Part shown: positions 8,451 to 17,508 of the stretch, in pieces | Position numbering within the stretch: position 1 is the stretch's first letter | How the letters are laid out: each line of letters starts with the position of its first letter | NCBI RefSeq assembly: GCF_900111325.1 | Contig: NZ_FOGW01000014.1 | Coordinates: 38,950 to 73,912, forward strand | Source: Lachnobacterium bovis | GTDB taxonomy: Bacteria > Bacillota > Clostridia > Lachnospirales > Lachnospiraceae | Direction: 5' to 3' | Length of the DNA stretch: 34,963 nucleotides | The notes under the pieces: model-generated | What the model saw: only the letters and a program-made list of their open reading frames with translations | Database searches by the model: none | Told to the model about the DNA's origin: nothing | Program-made: the position numbers and the translations under genes

Positions 8451-9518
8451 ATGGATGACAAAACGAAAATTAAGGTTAGCATAATAGTTCCTGTATATAA
8501 TGCAGAAAAAACGTTGATTAAAGCGATTGGTTCGATATTAAAACAGACGTTAGAAGAGATAGAAATAATTTGTGTTAATGACGCATCACATGATAATAGT
8601 ATAGAGATTTTGAGACAATTAAAAAATATAAGTAATGGAAAAATGATAATCATTGATTCGGATGTTAATATGGGAGCAGGAGGAGCTAGAAATTTAGCAC
8701 TTGATGTTGCAAGAGGAGAGTATATAGGTTTTGTAGATAGTGACGATTATATAGTTCCCGTAATGTTTGAAAAATTATATAAAGAAGCAAAAAAAGGCGA
8801 TTATGATATAGTTGATTCGGGATTTTATAAGGAATCTGAAGATGTAGCAATATTATACACATCAGATGAATTAAAAGGAGAACTAAACGGACATAAAAGA
8901 AGTGAATTAATAGTAAGTGGAGGATTTTTGTGGTCAAAAATATTTAAGAGAGAATTATTTGAAATTCCTAAACTTCGTATGAGAAAAAATGCAATTTTAG
9001 AAGATGCAGATGTATTAACATATTTATTTGCGACGGCAAAAAATATTGGTACCGTAAAGGAAATATTGTATGGTTATGTAGATTCTAATGGATCATTATC
9101 CAAAGAGAAAAATGCAATAAAATATTATGATAATGTATATAACGCAATAGATGCAATTTATGAAAAAACGCATAATCTTGAAAATTATAAAGAAATTCAA
9201 ATGGCGGTAGAGTATGAAATAATACAATTGTATTCATATGGTGTTAATATTTGTATAGCTAATTTAAATCTAATCGATAAAAATGAAGTAAATGATAAAA
9301 AAGAGATAAATGCTAAGATTGAAATGGAAGTCCAAAAGAGAAAAGATGTATGCCAAAAAGAAGATTTAAAAAAAGAATGGAATAATCGTTTGAATAAATT
9401 AGTAGAATTAAAGAATAAAATTACATGTATTGATATAGAACAAAATATATATGTAAAAAATAAAATAAATAAAGATGATATAGAAATAATGGAAAGTGTG
9501 GAAAAAAAGGAGAAATAG
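8451..9518 (+). CDS. Family 2 glycosyltransferase
   Basis: A 355-residue cytoplasmic glycosyltransferase. The N-terminal GT-A fold shows VSIIVPVYNAEKTLIKAI, a VNDASHDNS nucleotide-binding strand, GAGGARNLALD and the metal-binding DSDD (residues 96-99). A LEDADVLTYLF motif further on holds the likely catalytic acidic pair. The C-terminal third is Lys/Glu/Asn-rich and probably helical. The start is 35 bases after the fusion protein gene, with GGTGGAG as ribosome binding site; its stop is one base before the ATG of the next gene, so translational coupling is likely. The sugar and acceptor cannot be read from the sequence. Confidence 0.9.
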   Translation: MDDKTKIKVSIIVPVYNAEKTLIKAIGSILKQTLEEIEIICVNDASHDNSIEILRQLKNISNGKMIIIDSDVNMGAGGARNLALDVARGEYIGFVDSDDYIVPVMFEKLYKEAKKGDYDIVDSGFYKESEDVAILYTSDELKGELNGHKRSELIVSGGFLWSKIFKRELFEIPKLRMRKNAILEDADVLTYLFATAKNIGTVKEILYGYVDSNGSLSKEKNAIKYYDNVYNAIDAIYEKTHNLENYKEIQMAVEYEIIQLYSYGVNICIANLNLIDKNEVNDKKEINAKIEMEVQKRKDVCQKEDLKKEWNNRLNKLVELKNKITCIDIEQNIYVKNKINKDDIEIMESVEKKEK

Positions 9519-9519
9519 T

Positions 9520-10632
9520 ATGAAACATTTAAACATGGATATATATACAGATTTTGAATGTGTAGGAAAAGAATGTAAATTTACTTGTTGTGCTGGATGG
9601 GAAATTACGATAGATGACGAAACTTTTAAGATATACGATAATCTACAAGGTGAATTTGGAGAAAAAATAAGAAAAAATATAACAAATGAAAATGGATGTA
9701 ATATGTTTGTTTTAAACAAAGAAAAAAAATGTCCATTTTTTACAGCTGAAGGTTTATGCGAAATATATTTAAAATTAGGACCAGATAAAATGTGTAATAC
9801 TTGTCAGGCATATCCAAGAACATGTAAACGTTATGGGGATATGTATTTTTGGTCTATGTATATAGATTGTCCGCATATACTTGATATGCTTATTGATAAG
9901 AAAGATATAATATTATATGAATTATCGGAATCATCTAATAATGTTGCAGGAGATAGTTATGATGAAAGCAAAATCGATTGGCAAAAGTTTAATAACTATA
10001 TTGATGCATTTGTAATAATTAATGATATAATTACAAATCGTGCTGAAACTATTCAAAATAGAATGAAATTAGTTGTTTTTTTTGTAAAACAATTTGATGA
10101 ATTAGAGGAAACGGAGAAAGTGCAGGAGTTATTAGAATTCTTCAGAGATAAAAATAATTGCAAAGAATTTATTTCAGAATTAGATGGAGTATGCTATTCA
10201 GCTGAAAAGGAAAAAGTATTTTTAGAAACGATTTTTAATAATGATAGTATTATAGATGAATTTTTCAAAAACGGAGTAAGAATGCAATATCAGAATGCAT
10301 TGTTAAAGAACAAAGAAGATTCATTACAAGTTTCTAATTTGTTAGAAAAAGTAGCACAAATTGCTATGTTTAAATATTTTATGGATGGATTTGATAATGG
10401 AAATTTAAAAGAATCTTTTAGTTATGCGATTATTTTATATAAAGTTATAGAGTATACAATTAGGTTCTATTATATAACGAGCGGTTTTTTTGATAAAGAA
10501 AGTATAATAGAATCAATTGTTAAAGAAGCAAGGGGATTAGAACATACGTATTTAAAAAGATATAAAGTAGCATTGGAAAAATTGAAAGAAAATAATATTT
10601 ATGATTATGATTCTTTATTAGAAATATTATAG
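9520..10632 (+). CDS. fliB: FliB-type flagellin lysine N-methylase
   Basis: A 370-residue cysteine-rich protein of the FliB family, which methylates lysines on the surface of flagellin in Salmonella. The diagnostic cysteines are present: C14, C19, C23, C24 followed by GW in the first 30 residues, then a CPFF...GLCEIYLKLG block and CNTCQAYPRTCKRYGD. The family is thought to use these Cys to hold a metal or Fe-S centre. The start at 9520 follows AAGGAG by 6 bases; a longer frame from 9496 overlaps the upstream gene and is less likely. It sits in the middle of glycosyltransferase genes, which suggests a cluster for flagellin modification, although no flagellin gene is visible in the window. The C-terminal half is less conserved and helical. 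Confidence 0.85.
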   Translation: MKHLNMDIYTDFECVGKECKFTCCAGWEITIDDETFKIYDNLQGEFGEKIRKNITNENGCNMFVLNKEKKCPFFTAEGLCEIYLKLGPDKMCNTCQAYPRTCKRYGDMYFWSMYIDCPHILDMLIDKKDIILYELSESSNNVAGDSYDESKIDWQKFNNYIDAFVIINDIITNRAETIQNRMKLVVFFVKQFDELEETEKVQELLEFFRDKNNCKEFISELDGVCYSAEKEKVFLETIFNNDSIIDEFFKNGVRMQYQNALLKNKEDSLQVSNLLEKVAQIAMFKYFMDGFDNGNLKESFSYAIILYKVIEYTIRFYYITSGFFDKESIIESIVKEARGLEHTYLKRYKVALEKLKENNIYDYDSLLEIL

Positions 10633-10658
10633 ATTTTTATAGTGAGAGGAGTAATTAA

Positions 10659-11765
10659 ATGGATAAGATAATGGTTACTCGTTCATCAATGCCTCCATTT
10701 GAAGAATATATAGAAGAAATAAGGGGGTTATGGGATACAAGATGGCTTACTAATATGGGCGAAAAACATGAAAAATTGCGAAAAGAGTTAAAGGAATACC
10801 TTAAAGTAGATAATATAGACTTATTAGTCAATGGTCATATGTCGTTAGAGTTATCTATGCAAGCATTGGGGTTAAAAGGTGAAGTTATTACGACACCTTT
10901 TACGTTTGCGTCTACTACACATGCAATTGTTAGAAATCATTTGAAACCAGTTTTTTGTGACGTTAAGCCTGAAGATTTTACAATAGATCCGGAAAAAATA
11001 GAAGATTTGATAACAGATAGTACATCTGCGATAGTTGCAGTCCATGTGTATGGAAATGTATGTGATATGGAAGCAATTCAAAATATAGCAGATAAGTATG
11101 AATTAAAAATAATTTATGATGCTTCACATGCTTTTGGCATTACGGTTGCTGGAAAAGGAATTGGAAGTTTTGGAGATGTATCTACGTTTAGTTTTCATGC
11201 AACAAAAGTTTTTAATACAATAGAAGGTGGAGCTGTTTGTTTTCGTGACAAGGAAATAGGAGAAAAAATATATGATTTAAAAAATTTTGGAATACATGGG
11301 CCAGAAAAAGTAGATGCGGTTGGTGCTAACGCAAAATTAAATGAATTTTGTGCAGCAATGGGGTTGTGTAATTTAAGACATGTTGATGAAGAAATTGAAA
11401 AAAGAAAAAAAGTTGCACAAAGATATAGACGTAATTTAGAGGGTGTAAGAGGGATAAAAATTAATCCAATTAAAGAAGGAGTAGTTAATAATTATCCATA
11501 TTTTCCGGTAATTTTTGATGAAAAAATATATGGAGCTAGTCGAAATCAAATTGTTGCTGAGTTAGAAAAAAATGGGATATTTGCAAGAAAATATTTTTAT
11601 CCTATAACGAACACATTTGATTGTTATTATGGGGAATACAATCCGCTTGATACACCAATAGCACTTCATTTAAGTAAAAGAGTTATAACATTGCCGATGT
11701 ATGCAGATTTACAAGAAGAAGTTGTAGATAGAATATGCGAAATTGTATTAAGTTGTAGAACATAA
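10659..11765 (+). CDS. DegT/DnrJ/EryC1/StrS-family sugar aminotransferase
   Basis: A PLP-dependent aminotransferase (368 residues) that puts an amino group on a nucleotide-linked keto sugar. Visible: TPFTFASTTHAIV near residue 80, the cofactor-binding DASHAFG (Asp154, His157), and the Schiff-base lysine Lys183 in SFHATKVFNTIEGG. The TKVFNTIEGG form is the one found in enzymes acting on dTDP-4-keto-6-deoxyglucose (VioA-like), but I cannot prove the substrate. The ribosome binding site GAGAGGAG precedes the ATG by 7 bases. Its presence implies that the cluster makes an amino sugar as a building block; the nucleotide-sugar synthesis genes must lie elsewhere. Confidence 0.9.
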   Translation: MDKIMVTRSSMPPFEEYIEEIRGLWDTRWLTNMGEKHEKLRKELKEYLKVDNIDLLVNGHMSLELSMQALGLKGEVITTPFTFASTTHAIVRNHLKPVFCDVKPEDFTIDPEKIEDLITDSTSAIVAVHVYGNVCDMEAIQNIADKYELKIIYDASHAFGITVAGKGIGSFGDVSTFSFHATKVFNTIEGGAVCFRDKEIGEKIYDLKNFGIHGPEKVDAVGANAKLNEFCAAMGLCNLRHVDEEIEKRKKVAQRYRRNLEGVRGIKINPIKEGVVNNYPYFPVIFDEKIYGASRNQIVAELEKNGIFARKYFYPITNTFDCYYGEYNPLDTPIALHLSKRVITLPMYADLQEEVVDRICEIVLSCRT

Positions 11766-11839
11766 AAAATTTAGAAATATAAAAATTAGGGAAGTATTGC
11801 ATATGTAAAGTTAAAACTAATAATTAATGGAGATGCTAT

Positions 11840-13291
11840 ATGGAAAATTTTAATGAAAAAATGGAAAGATTATTAGAAGAATTAATAGAAGGTGTCGAAA
11901 ACGGAGTTTTTTCAACATATGAAAACGATTTAAGTCAATATAGATGGGAACATTTAATGGCATTATATTTACTGAGTCCAATTTTAGAAGGAGGAAGCGA
12001 ATATCATCGTAAAATATATGATGTTGTGATAAACTCTGCGTTATTTCATATTAGAAGAAAAGCACAAAAAGGAGAAATAATAAAAGTATTATTCTTGTGC
12101 TATTCAGCTGCTCAATGGCCGGCAGGCGAAGTATATAAAAGGTTAAAAGAAGATAGTAGATATGATGTAAAAGTTATGGTGCCATTTTTAGAAGATAGAG
12201 ATAATGAGGGAAGTATTGATATCTATAAACAAACGAGTGAATGGTTCAAAGACAATGGATATGATGTAATAGAAGGTTATGATTTAGAAAATAATAAAGT
12301 AATAAGTCTAGAGGAAATAAATTATGTACCAGACGTTTTATATATGGTAACAACTTGGTATGAAGCAATGCCTAAAGAACAACAATTTCTAATGTTGTCA
12401 CTAAATACTATAGTTGGGTTTATTGATTATGGAATAAAAATTATAGACAATGAAAATCATACATATATGGAGCAATATTTATATACAAAAAATTTAACAA
12501 ATGTATGTTGGAGAGTGTATTGTAACTTGGTGTATGAAGTGGAGAAATTTAAAGAGTATAATATTTTAAAAGGAATAAATACTGTATTTTCAGGATATCC
12601 AAAAATGGATTATTTTTATAAAAAATTAAATTTTTCAGAAGAAGAAATAAAAAAAATATGGAAAATTCCTCAGAATAAAAAAATAAATGAAGTAAAAAAA
12701 ATAATTATTGCACCTCATTTTAGTGTGGGTGATGATGTGGTACTTAAATTCTCAACTTTTAAAAGTAACATGTGGTACTGGATATATTTGATGAAAAAAT
12801 ACGCGAATATTAGCTTTGTATTTAAGCCCCATCCAAATTTAAGAACGGCAGCAGTTAATGAAAAAATATTTAATACATATGAAGAGTATGATGATTATAT
12901 CAAAAAAATTGACTCACTTCCAAATGCTAAGGTGGTGACTGAATCTAGTTATTTAGAATATTTTGCAACTTCAGATTCACTTATATTTGATTCATGTTCT
13001 TTTTTGGCAGAGTACATGTATGTAAAAAAGCCTGCTTTGTTTTTAAGGAGAAAAGAACAAAATTTTTTACAATTGGGACAAAAAGTATTAGAGACATATT
13101 ATGAGGCTAATGGAGAAGACTATTATGCAATTGAAAACTTTATAAAAGATGTAGTATTAGGTGAAAAAGACACATTAAAAGAAAAGAGACAAAAGATATT
13201 TAATGAATACTTTGATTACAAAAAAATCAATAAAAAACTAGCATCAGAAACAATTTGTGATGATTTAAATTTTACTATTTTTGAACGTTGA
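11840..13291 (+). CDS. CDP-glycerol glycerophosphotransferase-like enzyme
   Basis: A 483-residue protein with an N-terminal helical part (1-65), then a GT-B-like fold opening with VLFLCYSAAQWPAGEVY and containing MVTTWYEAMP. The C-terminal half has features of the TagB/TagF family: IIIAPHFSVGDD, FVFKPHPNLR (the conserved HP pair), and DSLIFDSCSFLAEYMYVKKPALFL. Such enzymes transfer glycerol phosphate, or sometimes ribitol phosphate or a sugar, from a CDP or nucleotide donor. In this cluster it may decorate the flagellin glycan or a surface polymer. It is AT-rich like its neighbours. The family call is moderate; a GT-B glycosyltransferase is the alternative. The ribosome binding site GGAG lies 7 bases upstream of the ATG. 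Confidence 0.7.
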   Translation: MENFNEKMERLLEELIEGVENGVFSTYENDLSQYRWEHLMALYLLSPILEGGSEYHRKIYDVVINSALFHIRRKAQKGEIIKVLFLCYSAAQWPAGEVYKRLKEDSRYDVKVMVPFLEDRDNEGSIDIYKQTSEWFKDNGYDVIEGYDLENNKVISLEEINYVPDVLYMVTTWYEAMPKEQQFLMLSLNTIVGFIDYGIKIIDNENHTYMEQYLYTKNLTNVCWRVYCNLVYEVEKFKEYNILKGINTVFSGYPKMDYFYKKLNFSEEEIKKIWKIPQNKKINEVKKIIIAPHFSVGDDVVLKFSTFKSNMWYWIYLMKKYANISFVFKPHPNLRTAAVNEKIFNTYEEYDDYIKKIDSLPNAKVVTESSYLEYFATSDSLIFDSCSFLAEYMYVKKPALFLRRKEQNFLQLGQKVLETYYEANGEDYYAIENFIKDVVLGEKDTLKEKRQKIFNEYFDYKKINKKLASETICDDLNFTIFER

Positions 13292-13361
13292 CATGGTGAG
13301 TGTTAAAGCATAGAATTATATTAAAATATTAGGAGATAATCCTAAGGAAAGAAGGAAAAAA

Positions 13362-13754
13362 ATGGAAAGAGTAGCAAAATTTTTAAAGGATGCGGACACA
13401 TATTATTTAGCAACAGTGGAAAAAGATCAACCAAGAGTTAGACCATTTGGAACAGTGAATATTTTCGAAGGAAAATTGTATATTCAAACAGGAAAAGCTA
13501 AAGATGTATCAAAACAAATTCACGCAAATCCCAAATTTGAAATTTGTGCATTTAAAAACGGTGAATGGTTACGTGTAGCTGGTGAATTAGTAGAAGATGA
13601 TAGAGTTGAAGCTCGTCAGTCAATGTTAGATGCATATCCATCACTCAAAAATATGTATTCAGTTGATGATGGAAATACAGAAGTATTTTATATAAAAAAT
13701 GCAGTTGCAACATTTTCTTCATTCACAAAAGAACCAGAAGTTGTAAAATTCTAG
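13362..13754 (+). CDS. Pyridoxamine 5'-phosphate oxidase-like flavoprotein
   Basis: A 130-residue single-domain protein with the split-barrel flavin-binding fold: FLKDADTYYLATVEKDQPRVRPFG, then KLYIQTGKAKDVSKQI and FEICAFKNGEWLRVAGE. Small members of this family in anaerobes bind FMN, heme or F420 and act as reductases; few have a known substrate. The start follows AAGAAGGAA. A 6-bp inverted repeat (TTAGGA/TCCTAA, 13329-13345) lies just upstream and may be an operator. It is separated by 70 bases from the glycan cluster and probably does not belong to it. Confidence 0.88.
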   Translation: MERVAKFLKDADTYYLATVEKDQPRVRPFGTVNIFEGKLYIQTGKAKDVSKQIHANPKFEICAFKNGEWLRVAGELVEDDRVEARQSMLDAYPSLKNMYSVDDGNTEVFYIKNAVATFSSFTKEPEVVKF

Positions 13755-13830
13755 TAGAGATTTCGAAAAACCAGTATATTTTTTAAAAAAAATTCTACTA
13801 TTCCTATAGAAATACTATTATATGTGAAAA

Positions 13831-13846
13831 TTATTACTAGTAATAA
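13831..13846. promoter_or_regulatory. Perfect 16-bp palindrome upstream of the trans-sulfuration gene
   Basis: TTATTACTAGTAATAA is its own reverse complement. It lies about 30 bases upstream of the -10 element, where an activator or repressor of the trans-sulfuration gene would bind. The regulator is not known; the LysR gene at 16535 is a candidate. Confidence 0.5.
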
Positions 13847-13877
13847 AAAAGAAAAATTATTACCTTAAAAAAATAGT

Positions 13878-13886
13878 TGTTATAAT
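13878..13886 (+). promoter_or_regulatory. Extended -10 promoter for the trans-sulfuration gene
   Basis: TGT followed by TATAAT (13881-13886). It is about 90 bases before the ATG, leaving a long AU-rich leader of about 80 bases with no T-box or SAM riboswitch signature that I can see. Confidence 0.5.
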
Positions 13887-13973
13887 ATAACATATAAAAA
13901 AGGTAGGAATTTAAAAATAACAAATAATTTTAATAGTAAAAAATATAATAGTAAGAAATAGGAGTGATGAAAA

Positions 13974-15125
13974 ATGAAAAAAGGAATCAATACACGATGT
14001 TTACACATAGATGAAAACGAAGAAAATTTTGAAAATTATGGATCTATAAGTTATCCAATTTATCAGACTGCAACCTATGCACATCAAGGTATTGGTAAAA
14101 GTACAGGATATGATTATACTAGATTGCAAAATCCAACACGCAATCAACTTGAAAAAGTAGTTGCAAATTTAGAGGAAGGATTAGATGCGTTTGCACTATC
14201 AAGTGGAATGGCTGCAATTACACTTTTGATGGAATTATTTAAGCCTAATGATCATTTGATTGTAGAATCAGATTTATACGGAGGAAGCATTAGATTATTT
14301 GATAATATATCTAAGAAAAATGGAATTGATTTTACATATTTAGATTGTACAACAGATGATATAGAAAAGCACATAAAAGAGAATACAAAAGCAATTTATA
14401 TTGAAACTCCAACAAATCCAATGATGAATGTATCTGATATAAATAAAATATCTAAGATTGCAAAAAAACATAATTGTATTTTGATAGTTGACAATACATT
14501 TTTAACACCTTATTTTCAAAATCCATTAAATCTAGGTGCAGATGTTGTTGTTCATAGTGGAACAAAATTTTTAGGTGGTCATAATGATACACTTGCTGGA
14601 TTTCTTGTAACAAATAATGAAGAAATTCAAGAAAAGCTTAGATTTTTGATAAAAACAACAGGTGCAGGACTTGCGCCGTTTGATTGTTGGTTGATTTTAA
14701 GAGGAATAAAAACATTAGGAATTCGTATGGAAAAATCACAGCAAAATGCTATTGATATTGCAAATTTCCTAAAAGAACAGGATGTTGTTACAGACGTCTT
14801 TTATCCAGGTCTACCTGAGCATAAAGGGTATGATATCATTAAAAAACAAGCAAGAGGATTTGGAGCAATGCTTACATTTAACGTCGATTCTAAAGAACAT
14901 GCATATGAAATCTTAGAAAAAGTTAGAATGATTAAGTTCGCAGAAAGTTTAGGAGGAGTAGAAACACTTATAACTTATCCAACAACTCAAACTCATGCTG
15001 ATGTACCAGAAGAAAAAAGATTAAAAAACGGAATAACACCTAGAACTCTTCGACTTTCAGTTGGAATAGAGGATTCTAAAGATTTAATTGATGAACTAAA
15101 AAATGTTTTTAAAAGCTTATCATAA
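13974..15125 (+). CDS. Trans-sulfuration PLP enzyme (cystathionine gamma-synthase/lyase family)
   Basis: A fold-type I PLP enzyme of the Cys/Met metabolism family (383 residues, usual size). Seen: YDYTRLQNPTR, the SSGMAAI cofactor-binding loop, DLYGGSIRLF, ETPTNPMM, VDNTF and the Schiff-base lysine Lys198 in HSGTKFLGGHND; the C-terminal substrate loop reads ESLGGVETLITYP. The family covers cystathionine gamma-synthase, cystathionine beta- and gamma-lyase, and O-acetylhomoserine sulfhydrylase, and sequence alone does not separate them. The neighbours, a MalY/PatB lyase 80 bases downstream, a LysR regulator and cysK, point to cysteine/methionine interconversion. The ribosome binding site AGGAGTGA lies about 6 bases before the ATG. 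Confidence 0.9.
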   Translation: MKKGINTRCLHIDENEENFENYGSISYPIYQTATYAHQGIGKSTGYDYTRLQNPTRNQLEKVVANLEEGLDAFALSSGMAAITLLMELFKPNDHLIVESDLYGGSIRLFDNISKKNGIDFTYLDCTTDDIEKHIKENTKAIYIETPTNPMMNVSDINKISKIAKKHNCILIVDNTFLTPYFQNPLNLGADVVVHSGTKFLGGHNDTLAGFLVTNNEEIQEKLRFLIKTTGAGLAPFDCWLILRGIKTLGIRMEKSQQNAIDIANFLKEQDVVTDVFYPGLPEHKGYDIIKKQARGFGAMLTFNVDSKEHAYEILEKVRMIKFAESLGGVETLITYPTTQTHADVPEEKRLKNGITPRTLRLSVGIEDSKDLIDELKNVFKSLS

Positions 15126-15205
15126 AAAGGACAAGTGTTTTGGATGGTTATCGTAATTTTTATGAAATTACAGGATTGAATTCGAAGGGAAAAAGAGGTG
15201 TAAAA

Positions 15206-16378
15206 ATGGAACGTAATTTAGATTTTGACAGAATAATAAATAGAAAAGATACGGATTGTTTAAAATACGATTTCGCAAAAAGACGAAATATGCCAGAAGA
15301 TGTTTTACCTTTTTGGGTGGCAGATATGGATTTTCCCACAACGTCTTATGTCGAAGATGCTTTGATTGAAAGAGCAAAACACGGTATATTTGGATATAGT
15401 GAGGTTGGAGAAGAATACTTTAGTGCCCTTTCCACCTGGATGAAGGAAAAGCACAATTGGGTTGTAAAAAGAGAATGGCTGATAAAAACACCAGGAGTTG
15501 TGTATGCTCTTGCTACAGCAATAAAAGCTTTTACAAACGAAGGTGATTGTGTTTTGATTCAACAGCCTGTTTATTATCCATTTTCAGAAGTGATTAAAGA
15601 CAACAAAAGAAAAATCATTAGCAACGATTTGTACTTAGGTGAGGACAATAAGTATCATATAGATTTTGATGATTTTGAAACAAAGATAATTTCAAATAAG
15701 ATTAAATTATTTATTTTGTGTAGTCCACATAATCCAGTAGGTAGAGTATGGACTAAAGATGAGCTTCTAAAAATGGGAGATATATGCTTGAAACATGGAG
15801 TAATCGTTGTAAGTGACGAGATTCATAATGATTTTGATTATGAAAACAGACATATAGTTTTTTCGACTTTAAGAAAAGAGTACGAAGACAACACAATTGT
15901 CTGCACATCGCCAAGTAAGACCTTTAACTTAGCAAGTATGCTTATCTCGAATATTTTTATACCAAATAGAAAAAACAGACAATTATTTAGAAAACAGGTG
16001 GAAGCATCAGGAATAAGTCAGTTGAGTATTCTTGGATTGGTTGCAACACAAGCCGCTTATGAAAAAGGAAATGAGTGGTATGATGCAATGATTAATTATG
16101 TAAAAGATAACATAGCTTTTGTAAAAAATTATGTAAAAACAAATATGCCAAATGTTAAGATGATAGATATAGAAGGAACATACTTGGTATGGCTTGATTT
16201 TACCCAAACAGGAATAGATGTAGATGAATTGGATAGACGAATAATATATGAAGCAAAATTGTGGTTAGATAGCGGAAAAATTTTTGGTAAAAGTGGACAA
16301 GGATTTCAAAGAATAAATGTTGCTTGCCCAAGAACTTTATTAGAAGAAGCAATGAATCGCATAAAAAGTATATTATAA
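15206..16378 (+). CDS. MalY/PatB-type C-S lyase (cystathionine beta-lyase)
   Basis: A class I/II aminotransferase-fold PLP enzyme that cleaves C-S bonds of cystathionine or cysteine. The start at 15206 follows AGAGGTG; an upstream in-frame TTG (15140) has no good site, and without that extension the protein is 390 residues, the family norm. Motifs: the DVLPFWVADMDF opening typical of MalY/PatB, LCSPHNPVGRVW, VSDEIHNDF and the PLP lysine Lys238 in TSPSKTFNLASM; the arginine near the C-terminus that binds the substrate carboxylate is in FQRINVACPR. It is 80 bases after the trans-sulfuration gene with no terminator between, so they probably form an operon that turns cystathionine into homocysteine. 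Confidence 0.92.
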   Translation: MERNLDFDRIINRKDTDCLKYDFAKRRNMPEDVLPFWVADMDFPTTSYVEDALIERAKHGIFGYSEVGEEYFSALSTWMKEKHNWVVKREWLIKTPGVVYALATAIKAFTNEGDCVLIQQPVYYPFSEVIKDNKRKIISNDLYLGEDNKYHIDFDDFETKIISNKIKLFILCSPHNPVGRVWTKDELLKMGDICLKHGVIVVSDEIHNDFDYENRHIVFSTLRKEYEDNTIVCTSPSKTFNLASMLISNIFIPNRKNRQLFRKQVEASGISQLSILGLVATQAAYEKGNEWYDAMINYVKDNIAFVKNYVKTNMPNVKMIDIEGTYLVWLDFTQTGIDVDELDRRIIYEAKLWLDSGKIFGKSGQGFQRINVACPRTLLEEAMNRIKSIL

Positions 16379-16438
16379 AAAACAAACTATAAAAACACAA
16401 AAATATATTATGAAAAACAAACTATAAAAACACAAAAA
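16371..16438. repeat. Two 33-bp direct repeats, period 35
   Basis: 16371-16403 and 16406-16438 are the same 33 bases except for one A/G change, separated by TA. The first copy includes the stop codon of the C-S lyase gene, so the repeat arose by local duplication of the gene end. The unit is A-rich and not palindromic. The rest of 16439-16534 is AT-rich leader of the LysR gene. Confidence 0.85.
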
Positions 16439-16534
16439 GTACAATAAATATATCAAAAACTTTATAAATATAGAACTCAAATATATATGTATAGCTAATA
16501 TAGTAGAGGTTCAAGAAAATAAGAGGACGAGTAT

Positions 16535-17434
16535 ATGACAGTATTACAATTGAAATATGTTATTACGATTGCTAATTCATCGTCTATGAGAGAGGCTGCG
16601 AGCAAATTATATGTTTCACAGCCTGCTCTTTCTGCAACGATAAGAGAGTTAGAATCGGAATTAAATATAAAAATTTTTGAGAGAAGTAACAAGGGAATAG
16701 TTGTTACAGAACAAGGTAGAGAATTTTTGAGCTATGCAAAACAAGCTGTAAGTCAGTATGAAATTATAGAAGATAGATACATTAGTAGTCCAGACAAGAA
16801 AAAACATTTTTCCGTATCAATGCAGCATTATGTTTTTGGAATTCATGCTTTTGTAAAGGCAATAAAAAAATTAGATTATCCAAGTTATAATTATTCGGTT
16901 TACGAAACAAGAACAGATGAGGTTTTATCAGACGTTAGAACACAAAAAAGCGAAATAGGAATTATTGCATATACAAAAAGTAACGAGGCTGTAATAAAAA
17001 AATTATTCAGAGAATTTAATTTGGAATTTTTCCCACTATTTCATAAAGAATCTTGCGCGTATGTATGGAAAAAACATCCTTTAGCAGATAGAAAAGAGTT
17101 ATCATTAGATGATTTAAAAGATTATCCGTTTGTATCATTCGATCAAAGTAGTGAAAATTCATTTTATTTATCAGAGGAACCACTTAGCGATTATGATTTT
17201 TCAAAAATAATAAAATCAACAGATAGAGCAACTTCGGCAGAAATTATGGCTACATTAAATGGTTACTCTATAGGAACAGGTGCTATGACAAAAAGTTTAT
17301 CACTAAAAGATGAGTTTATAAGTATTAAACTTAAAGAACAAGATCCTGTTACAGTTGGTTATATTTTGAAGAAAAATCATAAATTGAGTGAAATAGGAAG
17401 AATTTATATAGAGGAGTTAAAAAAGATTTCTTAA
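16535..17434 (+). CDS. LysR-family transcriptional regulator, probably of sulfur genes
   Basis: A 299-residue LysR regulator. Residues 1-60 are the winged helix-turn-helix (LKYVITIANSSSMREAASKLYVSQPALSATIRELE), and the rest is the periplasmic-binding-like effector domain (about 90-295). It lies between the C-S lyase gene and cysK, on the same strand, so control of cysteine/methionine genes (CysB/CmbR-like) is a fair inference; in Firmicutes such regulators often sense O-acetylserine. The repeated TTGYGATAAG sites before cysK are candidate targets. The effector cannot be read from the sequence. The ribosome binding site is AAGAGGACG, 6-8 bases before the ATG. Confidence 0.92.
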   Translation: MTVLQLKYVITIANSSSMREAASKLYVSQPALSATIRELESELNIKIFERSNKGIVVTEQGREFLSYAKQAVSQYEIIEDRYISSPDKKKHFSVSMQHYVFGIHAFVKAIKKLDYPSYNYSVYETRTDEVLSDVRTQKSEIGIIAYTKSNEAVIKKLFREFNLEFFPLFHKESCAYVWKKHPLADRKELSLDDLKDYPFVSFDQSSENSFYLSEEPLSDYDFSKIIKSTDRATSAEIMATLNGYSIGTGAMTKSLSLKDEFISIKLKEQDPVTVGYILKKNHKLSEIGRIYIEELKKIS

Positions 17435-17508
17435 ATAAAAAGATATCTTAATGAGAGTAAAAAATGTTTACATAAAATAAGAGTTAAAAGGTTTGCTTAA
17501 ATTACATT

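Noticed and set aside
8686..9719. Several 70-100 codon minus-strand frames in the glycan cluster
   Set aside because: Low-complexity Leu/Ile/Phe-rich translations that are expected from antisense reading of AT-rich genes.
13755..13973. Possible T-box or SAM riboswitch before the trans-sulfuration gene
   Set aside because: No T-box TGGN-type sequence or SAM riboswitch core could be found; the leader is AT-rich without long stems.
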